A stretch of DNA of 64,000 bases. Source: JAWRCU01 sp033542235 (lineage in GTDB: Bacteria; Pseudomonadota; Alphaproteobacteria; Rhizobiales; Rhizobiaceae). The notes under the pieces were generated by a model. That model ran no database searches. It was not told the origin of the DNA and saw only the letters and a list, made by a program, of their open reading frames with translations. Below are positions 36,431-46,463 of this stretch, piece by piece. The position numbers and the translations under genes were made by a program. The stretch lies in NCBI RefSeq assembly GCF_033542235.1, contig NZ_JAWRCU010000019.1, forward strand, positions 56,653 to 120,652, read 5' to 3'. Position 1 is the stretch's first letter, and each line of letters opens with the position of its first letter.

Positions 36431-37567
36431 TCAGGCCGCGACGAATTTGTCGGCATATTCGCTGCGCAGCTTGACGAACCAGGCATCCTGGATCGGCCAC
36501 CACCAGAGCTTCTGCAGTGCGTCGCCCGGATAGGCAGCCTTGTAGAACTTCTTCACGTCCTCGGAGGCAAGCTCGATCCCGCCTTTGCCGACGGCATTCG
36601 CCGAGAATGCCGTTGCCCAGATGGCGGATCCTTCGGCCGTGGAAACCCATTTGGCGAATGCGTGCGCCTGTTCCACATTCTTGGCATTGGAGAGCAGCAC
36701 GAATCCCTGGTTCCACGCAAACGCCCCTTCTTTCGGCGCGATGAAGCCGAAGCCGTCGTTGCGCAGGTTGAAGCCCGTCGAATCCCAATTCAGGCCGATC
36801 ACGGCGCCGTTGGTGCGATAGGCAGCCTGCGCATCGTTTTCACCCTTCCACCACTGGGCGACATTGGCTTTGTGCTTGATCGCTTCGGCAAGCGCGATGT
36901 CCCAAAGCTGCCTCATGGCAGCTTCGTCCTTGTAGCCGTCGAGCCACGACCGTGGCAGCTTGCCTTGAGCATCCAGCCAGCGGCCCATGGCAGCAAGTCC
37001 GGAGTGGCCGCGAAGGCAAACCTTGCCGACGAACTTGTCGTCGAAAAGGTCGCCGAGGCTCGACTTGCCATATTCGGTCGGCGCGTCGGTCGTGCTGTAG
37101 ACCATCGCCTCGGTGCCCCATACGGTAGGCACGATCATCCGCTTGCCGTCGATGGTCGCCATTTCGCCGGCCGAGCCATCGGCGAGACCTGGCAGGTAAT
37201 TGTCCATCGCGAGCTTGCTCGTGTCCCAGCCCTGAACAAACCCGTTTGCATTGTATCCGGCAACACGATCGACGGTCGGCTCGACAACGTCATAGGCAGC
37301 AGTCTGCATGGAGAGCTTCGTCTGCGCGAAAAACGCCTCCTGATCCGGCTGCTCTGTAAAATTGACTTTGATGCCGGTCGCCTTCTCGAAGGCGGGAAAC
37401 GCCTTTGCAGGCAGGTCAGGATACCCCGCCCAGCCCATGAAATTCAGCTCGCCCGACGAGGCGAGCGCCTTGTGCGAGATGATGGCAGGAGCTGCAAGAA
37501 TGCTCACGCCCGCCGCCGTGCCTTTCAGAAAGGAACGGCGATTCACTGACATGATGAACCTGTTCAC
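36431..37567 (-). CDS. ABC transporter substrate-binding protein (PotD-like) with Tat signal
   Basis: A 378-residue periplasmic binding protein of the SBP_bac_8/PotD kind. The N-terminus carries a twin-arginine signal (NRRSFLKGTAAGVSILAAPA), so it is predicted to be exported folded through Tat. The mature start ELNFMGWAGYPD and segments such as VWGTEAMVYSTTDAP follow the family. The GTG at 37567 has GGGAG eight bases upstream and is preferred; the ATG at 37552, just before the RR motif, is the alternative but lacks a close ribosome site. It heads the transporter operon. The ligand is unknown. Confidence 0.9.
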   Translation of the reverse strand: MNRFIMSVNRRSFLKGTAAGVSILAAPAIISHKALASSGELNFMGWAGYPDLPAKAFPAFEKATGIKVNFTEQPDQEAFFAQTKLSMQTAAYDVVEPTVDRVAGYNANGFVQGWDTSKLAMDNYLPGLADGSAGEMATIDGKRMIVPTVWGTEAMVYSTTDAPTEYGKSSLGDLFDDKFVGKVCLRGHSGLAAMGRWLDAQGKLPRSWLDGYKDEAAMRQLWDIALAEAIKHKANVAQWWKGENDAQAAYRTNGAVIGLNWDSTGFNLRNDGFGFIAPKEGAFAWNQGFVLLSNAKNVEQAHAFAKWVSTAEGSAIWATAFSANAVGKGGIELASEDVKKFYKAAYPGDALQKLWWWPIQDAWFVKLRSEYADKFVAA

Positions 37568-37986
37568 GATTTGATCTCCCGTTGTGTTCCCAACTCTATG
37601 CGCTTTCCCCAGCCGCTTATGTTCCCGTGAGGCGCGACGCGCTCTCCGGGTATTGTTTTGGCATAGCCGCTGATTGCGAAGGTGCCATGACGATATTGAG
37701 CAGCCGGCCAAAACCATGTGGCGGCTGCCCCGGGACCGGCGCAGTCCCGCAGAACGCCGAGCTCCTCGGTAATATTGCAGGCCGCTAAAATTACAGACTG
37801 CTCAAAAAAGTCAATCAAAGCTGGAAAACAGGCAGGTCGCCAATGCGATAGGTCGGCCGAGCATTTCAGTGGAATTCCCGAGCGGCTGCCGTCCCGATCG
37901 CTGGCGAGTTGTCAATCAAGCGGTCGCGCATGTAAACTTGTTTAACTGGGAGAGATGCCCGTGGCAGGGCATCGGGTTGGCGACTG
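37568..37986. other. Divergent intergenic region, transporter / MHYT regulator
   Basis: No gene is supported. The part from about 37770 to 37830 is AT-rich (AATATTGCAGG, CTCAAAAAAGTC) and suits promoters. No strong dyad or riboswitch-like fold was recognised. Confidence 0.45.
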
Positions 37987-39195
37987 ATGTTTGAAGGGCA
38001 TAATCCGTATCTGGTTGTGCTTTCCGTGGTGATGGCGATTCTCGGGGGGTACACGGGCTTCGGCCTTGCCTCGCGGGTGCGGAGCACATCCGGCATCGGT
38101 CGACGTGTGCTGCTCGCCGGAGCCGCCACATTCGTGGCGCTCGGCATCTGGACAATGCACTTCGTAGGCACGCTGGCGGGGCCTGTCCCAAGCGACGCCG
38201 TCTACCTTATCCTGCCGACGCTCGGCTCTTTCCTGATTTGCACGCTCGTCGTCGGCGTCTCGCTGTTTCTGGTCAGTGTGGGCGAGCCCTCTGACGCCCG
38301 CGTCACAGCTGCCGCGCTGTTCATGGGGGCCGGCATCGTCTCGATGCACTATGTCGGCGTCAACGCTTTTGCGGGCGGCTTCCGTGTCGAGCATGAGCGG
38401 GCGATGGTCGTGCTCTCCGCATTGATCGCGGTCGGGACTGCTTATGGGGGCCTGAGGGTATTCCTCGCACGCCAGGGCGGAACGCGGCTCGCTTTAAGCG
38501 CCATCGCCTTCGGCTTCGCCGTTTCCGGCATGCATTATACCGCAACCTACGGGATGAGGTTTCGGTCCGCGCCGGATTTCTTTCCTCCCGCTGACGGGCT
38601 GATCGCCTCCTCTCAGGTGCTCGCCCTTGTCCTCGTGCTCCTTTGTTTCCTCATTACAGGTGGTTTCCTGCTGTCGCTGGTTCCTGAGCCGCGGCAACGC
38701 GCAGCTGAGGCGGCAGCGGGCGCAATCGGCGGTTATCTGGTTGTCGATAAGGGCGCAGCCGAGTCCGCGGCCGATGAGGCCAATCCTGCGGAAGCGGGCG
38801 AGGACCGGCCTGCAGAAACCGATGAGGCTCCGCCGGCAGCAGTCTTTCGCGTGCCCGTCGAGAGCGCGAACGGCACGCAATTCATCGATGTCGCCGAAAT
38901 CCGCGCCGTACGCGCCGATGCGCATTACACGCTGGTCCACGACGGCTCGCGGGAACGCATGTGCCTGTGGGCGATCTCAAAGGCCGAAGCGCAGCTCGAT
39001 CCCGCACTCTTCTTCAGGGTCCACCGCAGCCACATCGTCTCGCTCCCTCATGTGACCTTGATCCGAAAAGAAGGTGACGGCGCAGTGGTGGAGCTCGACG
39101 GGCCGGCTTCGCCGGTCGTGCCAGTCAGCCGGGCCAAGATTGCCGAACTCAAGGCAAGGCTCGGTGTGGCAGGGCGAAAAGCACGCGCGAGCTAG
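37987..39195 (+). CDS. MHYT-LytTR membrane-bound transcriptional regulator (CoxC/CoxH-like)
   Basis: A 402-residue protein. The N-terminal membrane part (about seven helices, residues 8-245) contains three MHYT repeats: TMHFVG, SMHYVG and GMHYTA. Each pairs methionine and histidine near the outer face, proposed in this family to bind copper and sense O2, CO or NO. A charged alanine/glutamate-rich linker leads to a C-terminal LytTR DNA-binding domain (about 290-390: IDVAEIRAVRADAHYTLVHD, then FFRVHRSHIVSL). The same design is known for CoxC and CoxH of the carbon monoxide dehydrogenase cluster in Oligotropha. No cox genes lie nearby here. Its target is unknown; signal sensing and DNA binding in one polypeptide is inferred from domains. 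Confidence 0.9.
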   Translation: MFEGHNPYLVVLSVVMAILGGYTGFGLASRVRSTSGIGRRVLLAGAATFVALGIWTMHFVGTLAGPVPSDAVYLILPTLGSFLICTLVVGVSLFLVSVGEPSDARVTAAALFMGAGIVSMHYVGVNAFAGGFRVEHERAMVVLSALIAVGTAYGGLRVFLARQGGTRLALSAIAFGFAVSGMHYTATYGMRFRSAPDFFPPADGLIASSQVLALVLVLLCFLITGGFLLSLVPEPRQRAAEAAAGAIGGYLVVDKGAAESAADEANPAEAGEDRPAETDEAPPAAVFRVPVESANGTQFIDVAEIRAVRADAHYTLVHDGSRERMCLWAISKAEAQLDPALFFRVHRSHIVSLPHVTLIRKEGDGAVVELDGPASPVVPVSRAKIAELKARLGVAGRKARAS

Positions 39196-39742
39196 CAGGT
39201 CCCGCACAAAAGTGTCGATGAGTTTGCCGTAGAGCCTGCGACAAACCGGGGGGGCAAGCCGGCATCCGTGGGAGAAGCCACGAATGCCGAGCTTAGACGA
39301 ATCGGCTGCTGTTTCCGAAGAACGCAACGATCGGAGAGGGCTTGCGGCGGCAGCGCGTCTCGCAGGAATTTCATTGACGGATCAATGATCTCGTTGAGGC
39401 ACTAATGACTGCGGGCGCATTTCGTGCGGGCAGGCTGCACTTCGTGCGAAATTCTGCACCTCGTGACGTCGTACTGCGCCCTAGCTTGCATGTGCCATGA
39501 CCTCGGAAGAGCTTCTCTGCGGCCCGTGCGGCTTGGGTCGGGGTTTGGGCAACCGACGTGGCGGGTCGTCGCTGCGCCGTTTGCCCTTCGGTCTGTCGGC
39601 TATCTCTGCACTGGGATGGTGATCGGCGATCTTGGCTCGCTTGCATTCCGCGCTCCGGCGGTTGGCAGCGGCCCGAGCCGATCCCCTTCCTTCTTGAGGG
39701 GGTGATGGCCGGCAGACCGACCAGGGCCGCCGATGCTGACAA
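39196..39742. other. Intergenic region, no supported gene
   Basis: About 550 bases between convergent genes. Frames of up to 123 codons exist on the minus strand, but they lack starts with ribosome sites and family signatures. There are short TTCGTGCG repeats near 39420-39450. It may be decayed sequence. Confidence 0.45.
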
Positions 39743-40573
39743 TCACGTCCCTGTCTTTTGCGCCGACGCCTCGGGCGCGTTGTCCGCACTCGTCTGCCCC
39801 TCGGGTTCCTCCCAGGTGAGGATACGGTAGTCGAAGCCATATTCCAGCGTCGGCTTGATGACTGCGAAATAAGGCGAGAGATCGAAATCCCGCGGCGTGT
39901 AGAGCGAGTGATGGCGGATATGCAGGATCTCGCTCCTCGAATAATGCGACTGCGCCGAAGCCCGGCCGGGCGCCCGCGTGATCTCGGGCAGGATCGGATA
40001 GCGTATCTGCTCGAAGGCTTCGGCAATCAGCGACGAGCAGATCGCCCGCGTCGGGTCGCCGGAACCGAAGGCGATCATGCGGCGGCGCCACCGCACCGGG
40101 ACGGGCACGGGGAAGAAATAGCGCAGCATGTCGAGTATGTTCTTGGTGTCGTATTTCAGGCCGAGCTTCGAAACCATGAAGCTCACGACCGTCTCGCGAT
40201 CCTCCGGTGAAAGCCCGTGCGCACGGCAGATGCGCGTATTGTAGGTCCGGTATTTCGAAACCGGCACGGCGATGCATCCGTCCCCCAGATTGACCTCGAT
40301 CAGGCGCGGCCGCTCCTTGCCGTTGCCGGGGTCGGGTAGGGCATCGCCAATGTAAAGGGCCGCGTGCGACCAGGTCGACTGGGTCAGGTATTTGATCGTC
40401 GCCGAAATGCGCTGGTTGCCCTCGATCAGCAGGATATCGCCCGGCTGCAAGGCTCGGCGCAGCGTGTCGGGGTCGGACGGCGTGTAGGGCTCGTAGCCCG
40501 AGGATTCCTCTTCGAGGCTTCGGGCGAGGTATTTCCCAATACGGTCGAGCAGCGTGTCTCGGGCTTCAGTCAT
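39743..40573 (-). CDS. YiiX/YebB-like NlpC/P60 (papain-like) hydrolase
   Basis: A 276-residue protein of the permuted NlpC/P60 (DUF830) type. LQPGDILLIEGNQRIS is followed by the catalytic histidine region QSTWSHAALYIGD. The cysteine lies in the later segment AICSSLIAEAFEQ, the order expected for the permuted papain fold. There is no signal peptide or transmembrane segment. Family members are thought to cleave amide or thioester bonds in lipids or cell-wall peptides; the substrate here is unknown. The start is the ATG at 40573 (MTEARDT); the frame runs upstream for 75 codons without similarity. Confidence 0.82.
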   Translation of the reverse strand: MTEARDTLLDRIGKYLARSLEEESSGYEPYTPSDPDTLRRALQPGDILLIEGNQRISATIKYLTQSTWSHAALYIGDALPDPGNGKERPRLIEVNLGDGCIAVPVSKYRTYNTRICRAHGLSPEDRETVVSFMVSKLGLKYDTKNILDMLRYFFPVPVPVRWRRRMIAFGSGDPTRAICSSLIAEAFEQIRYPILPEITRAPGRASAQSHYSRSEILHIRHHSLYTPRDFDLSPYFAVIKPTLEYGFDYRILTWEEPEGQTSADNAPEASAQKTGT

Positions 40574-40769
40574 CTCTCCCCTCCGACGCCGAATATGACA
40601 ACAGGAGCGGCGGATTTGAAGGGCGGAGGAGCGGCCCGAGTTCAACGGTCGACGATGTCGGGCATTGCTATCGCACTTGGTAGTGCGATTTGGGACGCTG
40701 TTGCGGCCCTTCACGGCCGGGGACACCTCGGAAGTTTGCGGCAGGGCAAAACGCACATGGCGCAGCAGA

Positions 40770-40905
40770 CCCCCACTCCGCCTCGCTTCGCTCGGCACCT
40801 CTCCCCCTCAAAAGGGGAGAGAAGGGCGCCTGGCATAGCGGCCGGCGCTTCCTCTCCCCCGTCGACCGGGGGAGAGGTGGTTCGCGAAGCGAACCGGAGT
40901 GGGGG
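40770..40905. repeat. Large palindromic repeat (CCCCCACTCCG ... CGGAGTGGGGG)
   Basis: The outer arms CCCCCACTCCG (40770-40780) and CGGAGTGGGGG (40895-40905) are exact complements. Inner parts CTTCGCTCGG / TTCGCGAAGCGAAC and CTCTCCCCC pairs form further hairpins. This type is distinct from the CTGCCCCTCACC family. It fills much of the 423-base gap between the hydrolase and pcaF genes, which holds no gene. Confidence 0.8.
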
Positions 40906-40996
40906 TCGACCTCATAGGCGATTGCGTTGCTGTTTACGCGGGAGAATATCCCGGTAGCCAGATGGGGGGCAGCAGAGACGCCGGGCAGGACGAGCG

Positions 40997-42202
<1,206 letters not shown>

Positions 42203-42203
42203 G

Positions 42204-43001
42204 TTACGCTGCCTTTCCGTTCTTTCCGTTCCGCGCGTGGGCGGCCTTGGTGCGCGCCTGCAGGTCGCGCAGGGTCTTCAATTCGAGCTCGCTCGGCGCC
42301 GGCGTCGTCTCCAGCCGTTCGGCGAAGGAAACCTTCCAGCCGCAGCTCTTCTGAACGTCCTCTCGCGTCACGCCGGGATGCAGTGACATGACCATGAACT
42401 CCTTGGTCTCCGGATGCGGTCTCCAGACCGCCAGATCGGTGATGAGCAGCGTCGGCCCCGCCGTGTCGATGCCCAGCCGCTTGCGATGATCGCCGCCCTC
42501 GCCATGTCCGAACGAAGTATAGAAATCGATCTTCTCGACCATGCCGCGCAACGACTGCTTCATGGTGACATAGACCTCTCGCGAGGACGTCGCGATCTCC
42601 GGTGCGCCACCCCCGCCGGGCAGGCGCGTCTTGGGCTTGGCATAGTCGCCGATCACCGTCGTGTTGATGTTGCCGAACTTGTCGAGCTGCGCCGCGCCGA
42701 GGAAGCCGATCGTGATCCGCCCGCCCTGCAGCCAATAACGGAACATCTCCGGCACCGGGACCGTGGTGAGCGCTGTGTCGCAGAGCTCGCCGTCGCCGAT
42801 CGACAGCGGCAGCACGTCCGGCGCCGTGCCGATCGTGCCGGATTCGTAGATCAGCGTGATGTCGGGCGCGTGCGTGAGCCGCGCGATATTGCAGGCGGCC
42901 GACGGCGCGCCGATGCCGACGAAGCAGACGTCATCGTTCCTGAGCGCCCGCGAGGCAGCGATCGTCATCATCTCGTCGGGAGTGAAATCGAGCGCGCTCA
43001 T
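42204..43001 (-). CDS. pcaJ: 3-oxoadipate CoA-transferase subunit B
   Basis: A 265-residue beta subunit of the class I CoA-transferase that activates 3-oxoadipate with succinyl-CoA. The segment PDITLIYESGTIG contains the catalytic glutamate region of the family, and GFLGAAQLDKFGNINTTVIG is typical. The ATG at 43001 overlaps the pcaI stop (ATGA). The C-terminus has a basic tail (ARNGKNGKAA). It is longer than the classical Pseudomonas PcaJ and more like the alphaproteobacterial form (about 260 residues). Confidence 0.9.
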   Translation of the reverse strand: MSALDFTPDEMMTIAASRALRNDDVCFVGIGAPSAACNIARLTHAPDITLIYESGTIGTAPDVLPLSIGDGELCDTALTTVPVPEMFRYWLQGGRITIGFLGAAQLDKFGNINTTVIGDYAKPKTRLPGGGGAPEIATSSREVYVTMKQSLRGMVEKIDFYTSFGHGEGGDHRKRLGIDTAGPTLLITDLAVWRPHPETKEFMVMSLHPGVTREDVQKSCGWKVSFAERLETTPAPSELELKTLRDLQARTKAAHARNGKNGKAA

Positions 43002-43855
43002 GCCGCGATCCTCAGGCCTTCGACGCGCGCTGCAAAAGCGTCCGGCGACGAATTGAGCACGTTCTCCTCCATCCATTTGCGGAAACGGTCGCGATCGGCG
43101 GCGATGTCGTCCCATTCGAGATAGGCGGCATTGTCGCGCTCGTAATAGCCATGAGCGTAAGACGGATGGGAGCCGCCCGGCACGACCGCGATGGCTGTAA
43201 CCGTCCAGTGCGGCAGCACGGTGAGGTTGGGGTGCAGCTCGTCGAAATCGTCGACCACCTCCTCGACCGTGACGACGGCTCTTTTCGCGGCGAGCACCGC
43301 CTCTTTCTGGATGCCGATGATGCCTTCGACAAGCACGTTGCCCTTTCGATCGGCCTTCTGGGCGTGGATGAAGGTGACGTCCGGCCGGATTGCCGGCACG
43401 GCCGCCAGGCGCTCGCCGGTGAACGGGCATTCGATGGATTTGATGTTCGGATTGACCTTGGCGAGCTCGGCGCCGCGATAACCTCGGAAAATCGCGCAAG
43501 GCAGGCCGGCCGCACCGGCCTCATAGGCGTTCGCCATGGCTGCGTGGCTGTGCTCCTCGATCTCCAGCGGCTGCGGCCAGCCATTCTCGACCGCGTCGCG
43601 CAACCTCCTCAACAGTCCGACCCCCGGATTGCCGGCATAGGAGAAGATAACCTTCTTCACCATGCCCATGCCGATCATCTGATCGTAGACAAGGTCGGGC
43701 GTCATGCGGATGAGGGTCAGCTCCTTCCGACCCTGCCGGATCGTCTCATGCACCGCGGCAGTCGGAATGAGATGCGTGAACCCTTCGAAGGCCACACTGT
43801 CGCCATCCCTCAGATTTTCCGCAACCGCATCGGCAATGCTCAGGAATTTTGCCAC
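42998..43855 (-). CDS. pcaI: 3-oxoadipate CoA-transferase subunit A
   Basis: A 285-residue alpha subunit. It begins with AKFLSIADAVAENLRDGDSV; the G-rich FSYAGNPGVGLLRRL and the PFTGERLAAVPAIRPDVTFI segment match CoA-transferase alpha subunits. The start is read as GTG at 43855, 6 bases after GAGGA; the GTG directly before it (43858) is the alternative. It opens the pcaIJF operon and is divergent from the IclR gene, with a large inverted repeat between them. Confidence 0.9.
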   Translation of the reverse strand: MAKFLSIADAVAENLRDGDSVAFEGFTHLIPTAAVHETIRQGRKELTLIRMTPDLVYDQMIGMGMVKKVIFSYAGNPGVGLLRRLRDAVENGWPQPLEIEEHSHAAMANAYEAGAAGLPCAIFRGYRGAELAKVNPNIKSIECPFTGERLAAVPAIRPDVTFIHAQKADRKGNVLVEGIIGIQKEAVLAAKRAVVTVEEVVDDFDELHPNLTVLPHWTVTAIAVVPGGSHPSYAHGYYERDNAAYLEWDDIAADRDRFRKWMEENVLNSSPDAFAARVEGLRIAA

Positions 43856-44000
43856 CACGCTTCCTCGAAAAAGTTCGTATTGCGAACGTTTGTTTTGTAT
43901 GCGATACAGGATGAGATATTTGCCGGGCGGTGTCAATCGTCCGACGGCAACGCTCGGCCTTGCTGTAAATCCAGATTGTGAGGGTTTTTGCCCTACGTTG

Positions 44001-44154
44001 CCCCCCTCTGTCCTGCCGGACATCTCCCCCACAAGGGGGGAGATCGGCAGTCATCGAGGATTTCGCCAATCTCCAACGTCGTGGATTGGCGAAACCAAAG
44101 CGGCCGTCCAATCTCCCCCCTTGTGGGGGAGATGTCCGGCAGGACAGAGGGGGG
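44001..44154. repeat. Perfect 44-bp inverted repeat with nested 11-bp palindrome between pcaI and the iclR gene
   Basis: Bases 44001-44044 are the exact reverse complement of 44111-44154 (arms begin CCCCCCTCTGTCCTGCCGG). The 66-base spacer holds a second perfect pair, TTTCGCCAATC (44061-44071) and GATTGGCGAAA (44084-44094). The arms also contain CTCCCCC/GGGGGGAG hairpins. The whole resembles a nonautonomous, MITE-like rhizobial element, inserted in the promoter region of a divergent pair. Confidence 0.95.
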
Positions 44155-44199
44155 CGCGACAGGGCGCGGTCGCATCAATTCGCGCGACAAAGATCCGCG

Positions 44200-44967
44200 A
44201 TGACCGAGCAGCCGCCCCGCGACCTCGTCGGCTCCCTCGCCAAGGGCCTCGACGTCATGGCGATCCTCGCTACCCGTCCGGCCGGCATGACGCTGACCGA
44301 GATGGCGCAAGAGGCGGGGCTCACACGGGCCGGCGCGCGCCGCTTCCTGCTAACTCTCGTTGCCAGCGGCTACGCCGCGCAGGACGGCCGACGCTTCGCG
44401 CTAACCCCGCGGCTCCTCGGGCTCGCCCGTCAATGGCTCGACGGCAGTTCGCTCTGGGGCTTTGCCGAGCCGCATATGCGCAAGGTCGCGGTAGCGCTGA
44501 AGGAATCCTGCTCCGCGGCGGTGCTTTCCGATCAGGATGTGGTCTATGTCGCGCGCGTGCCGGGCGAGCGCATCATGAGCGTTGCGCTCCATGTCGGCAC
44601 GCGGCTCCCGGCCTACTGCACCTCGATGGGGCGCGTCCTGTTGTCGGAGCTGCCGGAGCCGCAACTGAGGCAATTCCTCGCTGACGCCCAGATCCGCAAG
44701 CTCACGCAGAACACCGCGACCGACCGTGAGCGGCTCTTCGACATCATCCGCGATGTCGCCGTCGATGGCTATGCGCTCGTCGACGAGGAACTGGAGATCG
44801 GGCTGCGCTCGATCGCAGTGCCGATCCGCGATCGTTCGGCAAGGATCGTCGCAGCCGTCAACGTGTCGACCCAGCCAAGCCGGTTCACAGTTGCCGCAAT
44901 GAAGCGCGAAATCCTGCCGCTGCTGCAGCGGGCGGCAGGGGACATCGAGTCCTTCTTCGCGGTCTGA
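44200..44967 (+). CDS. pcaR: IclR family regulator, probable PcaR
   Basis: A 255-residue regulator. The N-terminal winged helix-turn-helix (about 12-70) has SLAKGLDVMAILATRPAGMT and LTEMAQEAGLTRAGARRFLL. The C-terminal effector domain (about 85-250) has ALHVGTRLPAYCTSMGRVLL and the DEELEIGLRSIAVPIRD block. This matches PcaR/PcaU/PobR-type IclR proteins that activate aromatic catabolism in response to beta-ketoadipate or related acids. Its position divergent to pcaIJF supports the name. The ATG at 44200 follows AAAGATCCGCG; the frame upstream runs through the inverted repeat and is not coding. Confidence 0.87.
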   Translation: MTEQPPRDLVGSLAKGLDVMAILATRPAGMTLTEMAQEAGLTRAGARRFLLTLVASGYAAQDGRRFALTPRLLGLARQWLDGSSLWGFAEPHMRKVAVALKESCSAAVLSDQDVVYVARVPGERIMSVALHVGTRLPAYCTSMGRVLLSELPEPQLRQFLADAQIRKLTQNTATDRERLFDIIRDVAVDGYALVDEELEIGLRSIAVPIRDRSARIVAAVNVSTQPSRFTVAAMKREILPLLQRAAGDIESFFAV

Positions 44968-44988
44968 CCACGTTCAGGCGTTCGTGGG

Positions 44989-46182
44989 TCAGGACTGCTC
45001 GGCCGGCGTTGCAACGGCCGCAGATGATGCCGGCTGCCGCGACCGTCCGTAATACACGGTTGCCGCCGCGACCACGGCGCCGACGGCCAATATCGAGATG
45101 CCCAACAATGGCCGGTAATAGAACCACGCGACGGCGATTGTGATGGTGCTGACTACGACCGCAAGGAGGAAGGCGATGAGGCCGGTTCCCATCCTGACGA
45201 TGCTGCCCAGCAGGGGTACGACGTCAGCGAGCACGGCGACCGGGCTGAGCAACAGGCCGAAGCCGATCGCGAGCAGAATGAGACCAACGCCGCGGATGAT
45301 CCAGGTGAGCACCTTGTTGGCGCTCTCGGCGTCCTTGAACATCTGGCTGGCCGGCACATCGCCGCGATCGACCATCAGCAGCTGGTCGCCTGCCGTGGTC
45401 TGGTAAGGCGCAAATTGCGAGCCGCGCTGCTGGCCGACCACGGAGATCGTGTCGAGTGGCACGACCTCGTAGCTGATGCGGTAGTCGCCGACGACCGCGG
45501 AGGACGGGTTCCAGCCGAGAAAGATTCCGCCGTCGATGAGGGAGAGCTTTTTGGAGCCGGCATAGGCGGCACGAATCTTGTTCTGCTGGCCGGGTTTCAG
45601 CGAAAGCACCTCTGTGCCGCCGATCTGGTCGAGCACAGTTCTGTCCAGAGTAAAGGCGCCGAGCCGCGCCTCGGGCACCTGGAAGGAGCGGCCCTGGATC
45701 TCCATTGACGGGTTTTCGTGCTCGTCGGGTTGCTTGAAGGAGCTTGAATCGATCGGACGATCCACCCAGCCTTGCGAGTAAGTGTAGGTGGTGACAGTTT
45801 CTTCGCCGCCCCCGAGCTTCTTCTTCGTCTCGGATTTCGCGTTCTCCGTCCACTGAAACATCTCGACATGGCGCACGAGGCGAATGCCCTTGGCGCTCAC
45901 GCCGAAATCGGAATCGCTCGGTGTTAAATCCGACGTCACCGGACCGCTGACATGGACGAGCTTGCCCTCGTTGGCCACATCGACCGCGTCGGCGCCGACG
46001 GAGACAACAGCGCCGGCGCCTTCGGTCAGCGAGCGTGCGGTCTGCACGGCCCGGCCTTCGTTCCAGAACAGCAGGACCACCATGCCGATGATCAGCGCGA
46101 TGCCGATGAGGGCCCCGCCGAACGAATTGCGGATACGGCCGAACCATGAGGTAGACGTGGTTTCAGTGAAGGTGCTGCTCAT
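44989..46182 (-). CDS. TMEM43 family membrane protein
   Basis: A 397-residue membrane protein matching the TMEM43 family, which includes the human nuclear-envelope protein LUMA. One helix near the N-terminus (GALIGIALIIGMVVLLFWNE, residues 20-39) is followed by a large extracytoplasmic domain (about 45-290, with FQWTENAKSETKKKLGGGEE and GWVDRPIDSSSF). Then come three or four helices (about 295-385) and a short tail. The FWNEGRA segment is a family hallmark. The bacterial function is unknown. The ATG at 46182 (MSSTFTE) suits the family; an upstream start at 46239 would add 19 residues. Confidence 0.85.
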   Translation of the reverse strand: MSSTFTETTSTSWFGRIRNSFGGALIGIALIIGMVVLLFWNEGRAVQTARSLTEGAGAVVSVGADAVDVANEGKLVHVSGPVTSDLTPSDSDFGVSAKGIRLVRHVEMFQWTENAKSETKKKLGGGEETVTTYTYSQGWVDRPIDSSSFKQPDEHENPSMEIQGRSFQVPEARLGAFTLDRTVLDQIGGTEVLSLKPGQQNKIRAAYAGSKKLSLIDGGIFLGWNPSSAVVGDYRISYEVVPLDTISVVGQQRGSQFAPYQTTAGDQLLMVDRGDVPASQMFKDAESANKVLTWIIRGVGLILLAIGFGLLLSPVAVLADVVPLLGSIVRMGTGLIAFLLAVVVSTITIAVAWFYYRPLLGISILAVGAVVAAATVYYGRSRQPASSAAVATPAEQS

Positions 46183-46463
46183 GCCTGCCCCCGAACAGGC
46201 GAGCCCGGCAGCAAGTGCGCCCATCAGATCCCGCCACAACCGTCACCTATCAGGCTTTTTTGACGGCGATGCAATCGGTCACGGGACTCTTCCGCCAGGG
46301 TGGCCCTGGGCCGCGCATGTGTGCCTGGTCAGCGCGGATCGCGCGGGGCGGGGAGCCGAGAGGCATCACGTTGTGGTGAAGGGCGTAACAGAGCCATGCC
46401 TCAGGCGAATTTTCGAGGTGCGGCCACGCATTGCGGACGGTCGAGATCAACGGGAGCAGAACA

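Noticed and set aside
39371..39742. Minus-strand frame of 123 codons before the NlpC/P60-like gene
   Set aside because: Low-complexity arginine, glutamine and serine content and no signature; convergent spacer DNA is more likely.
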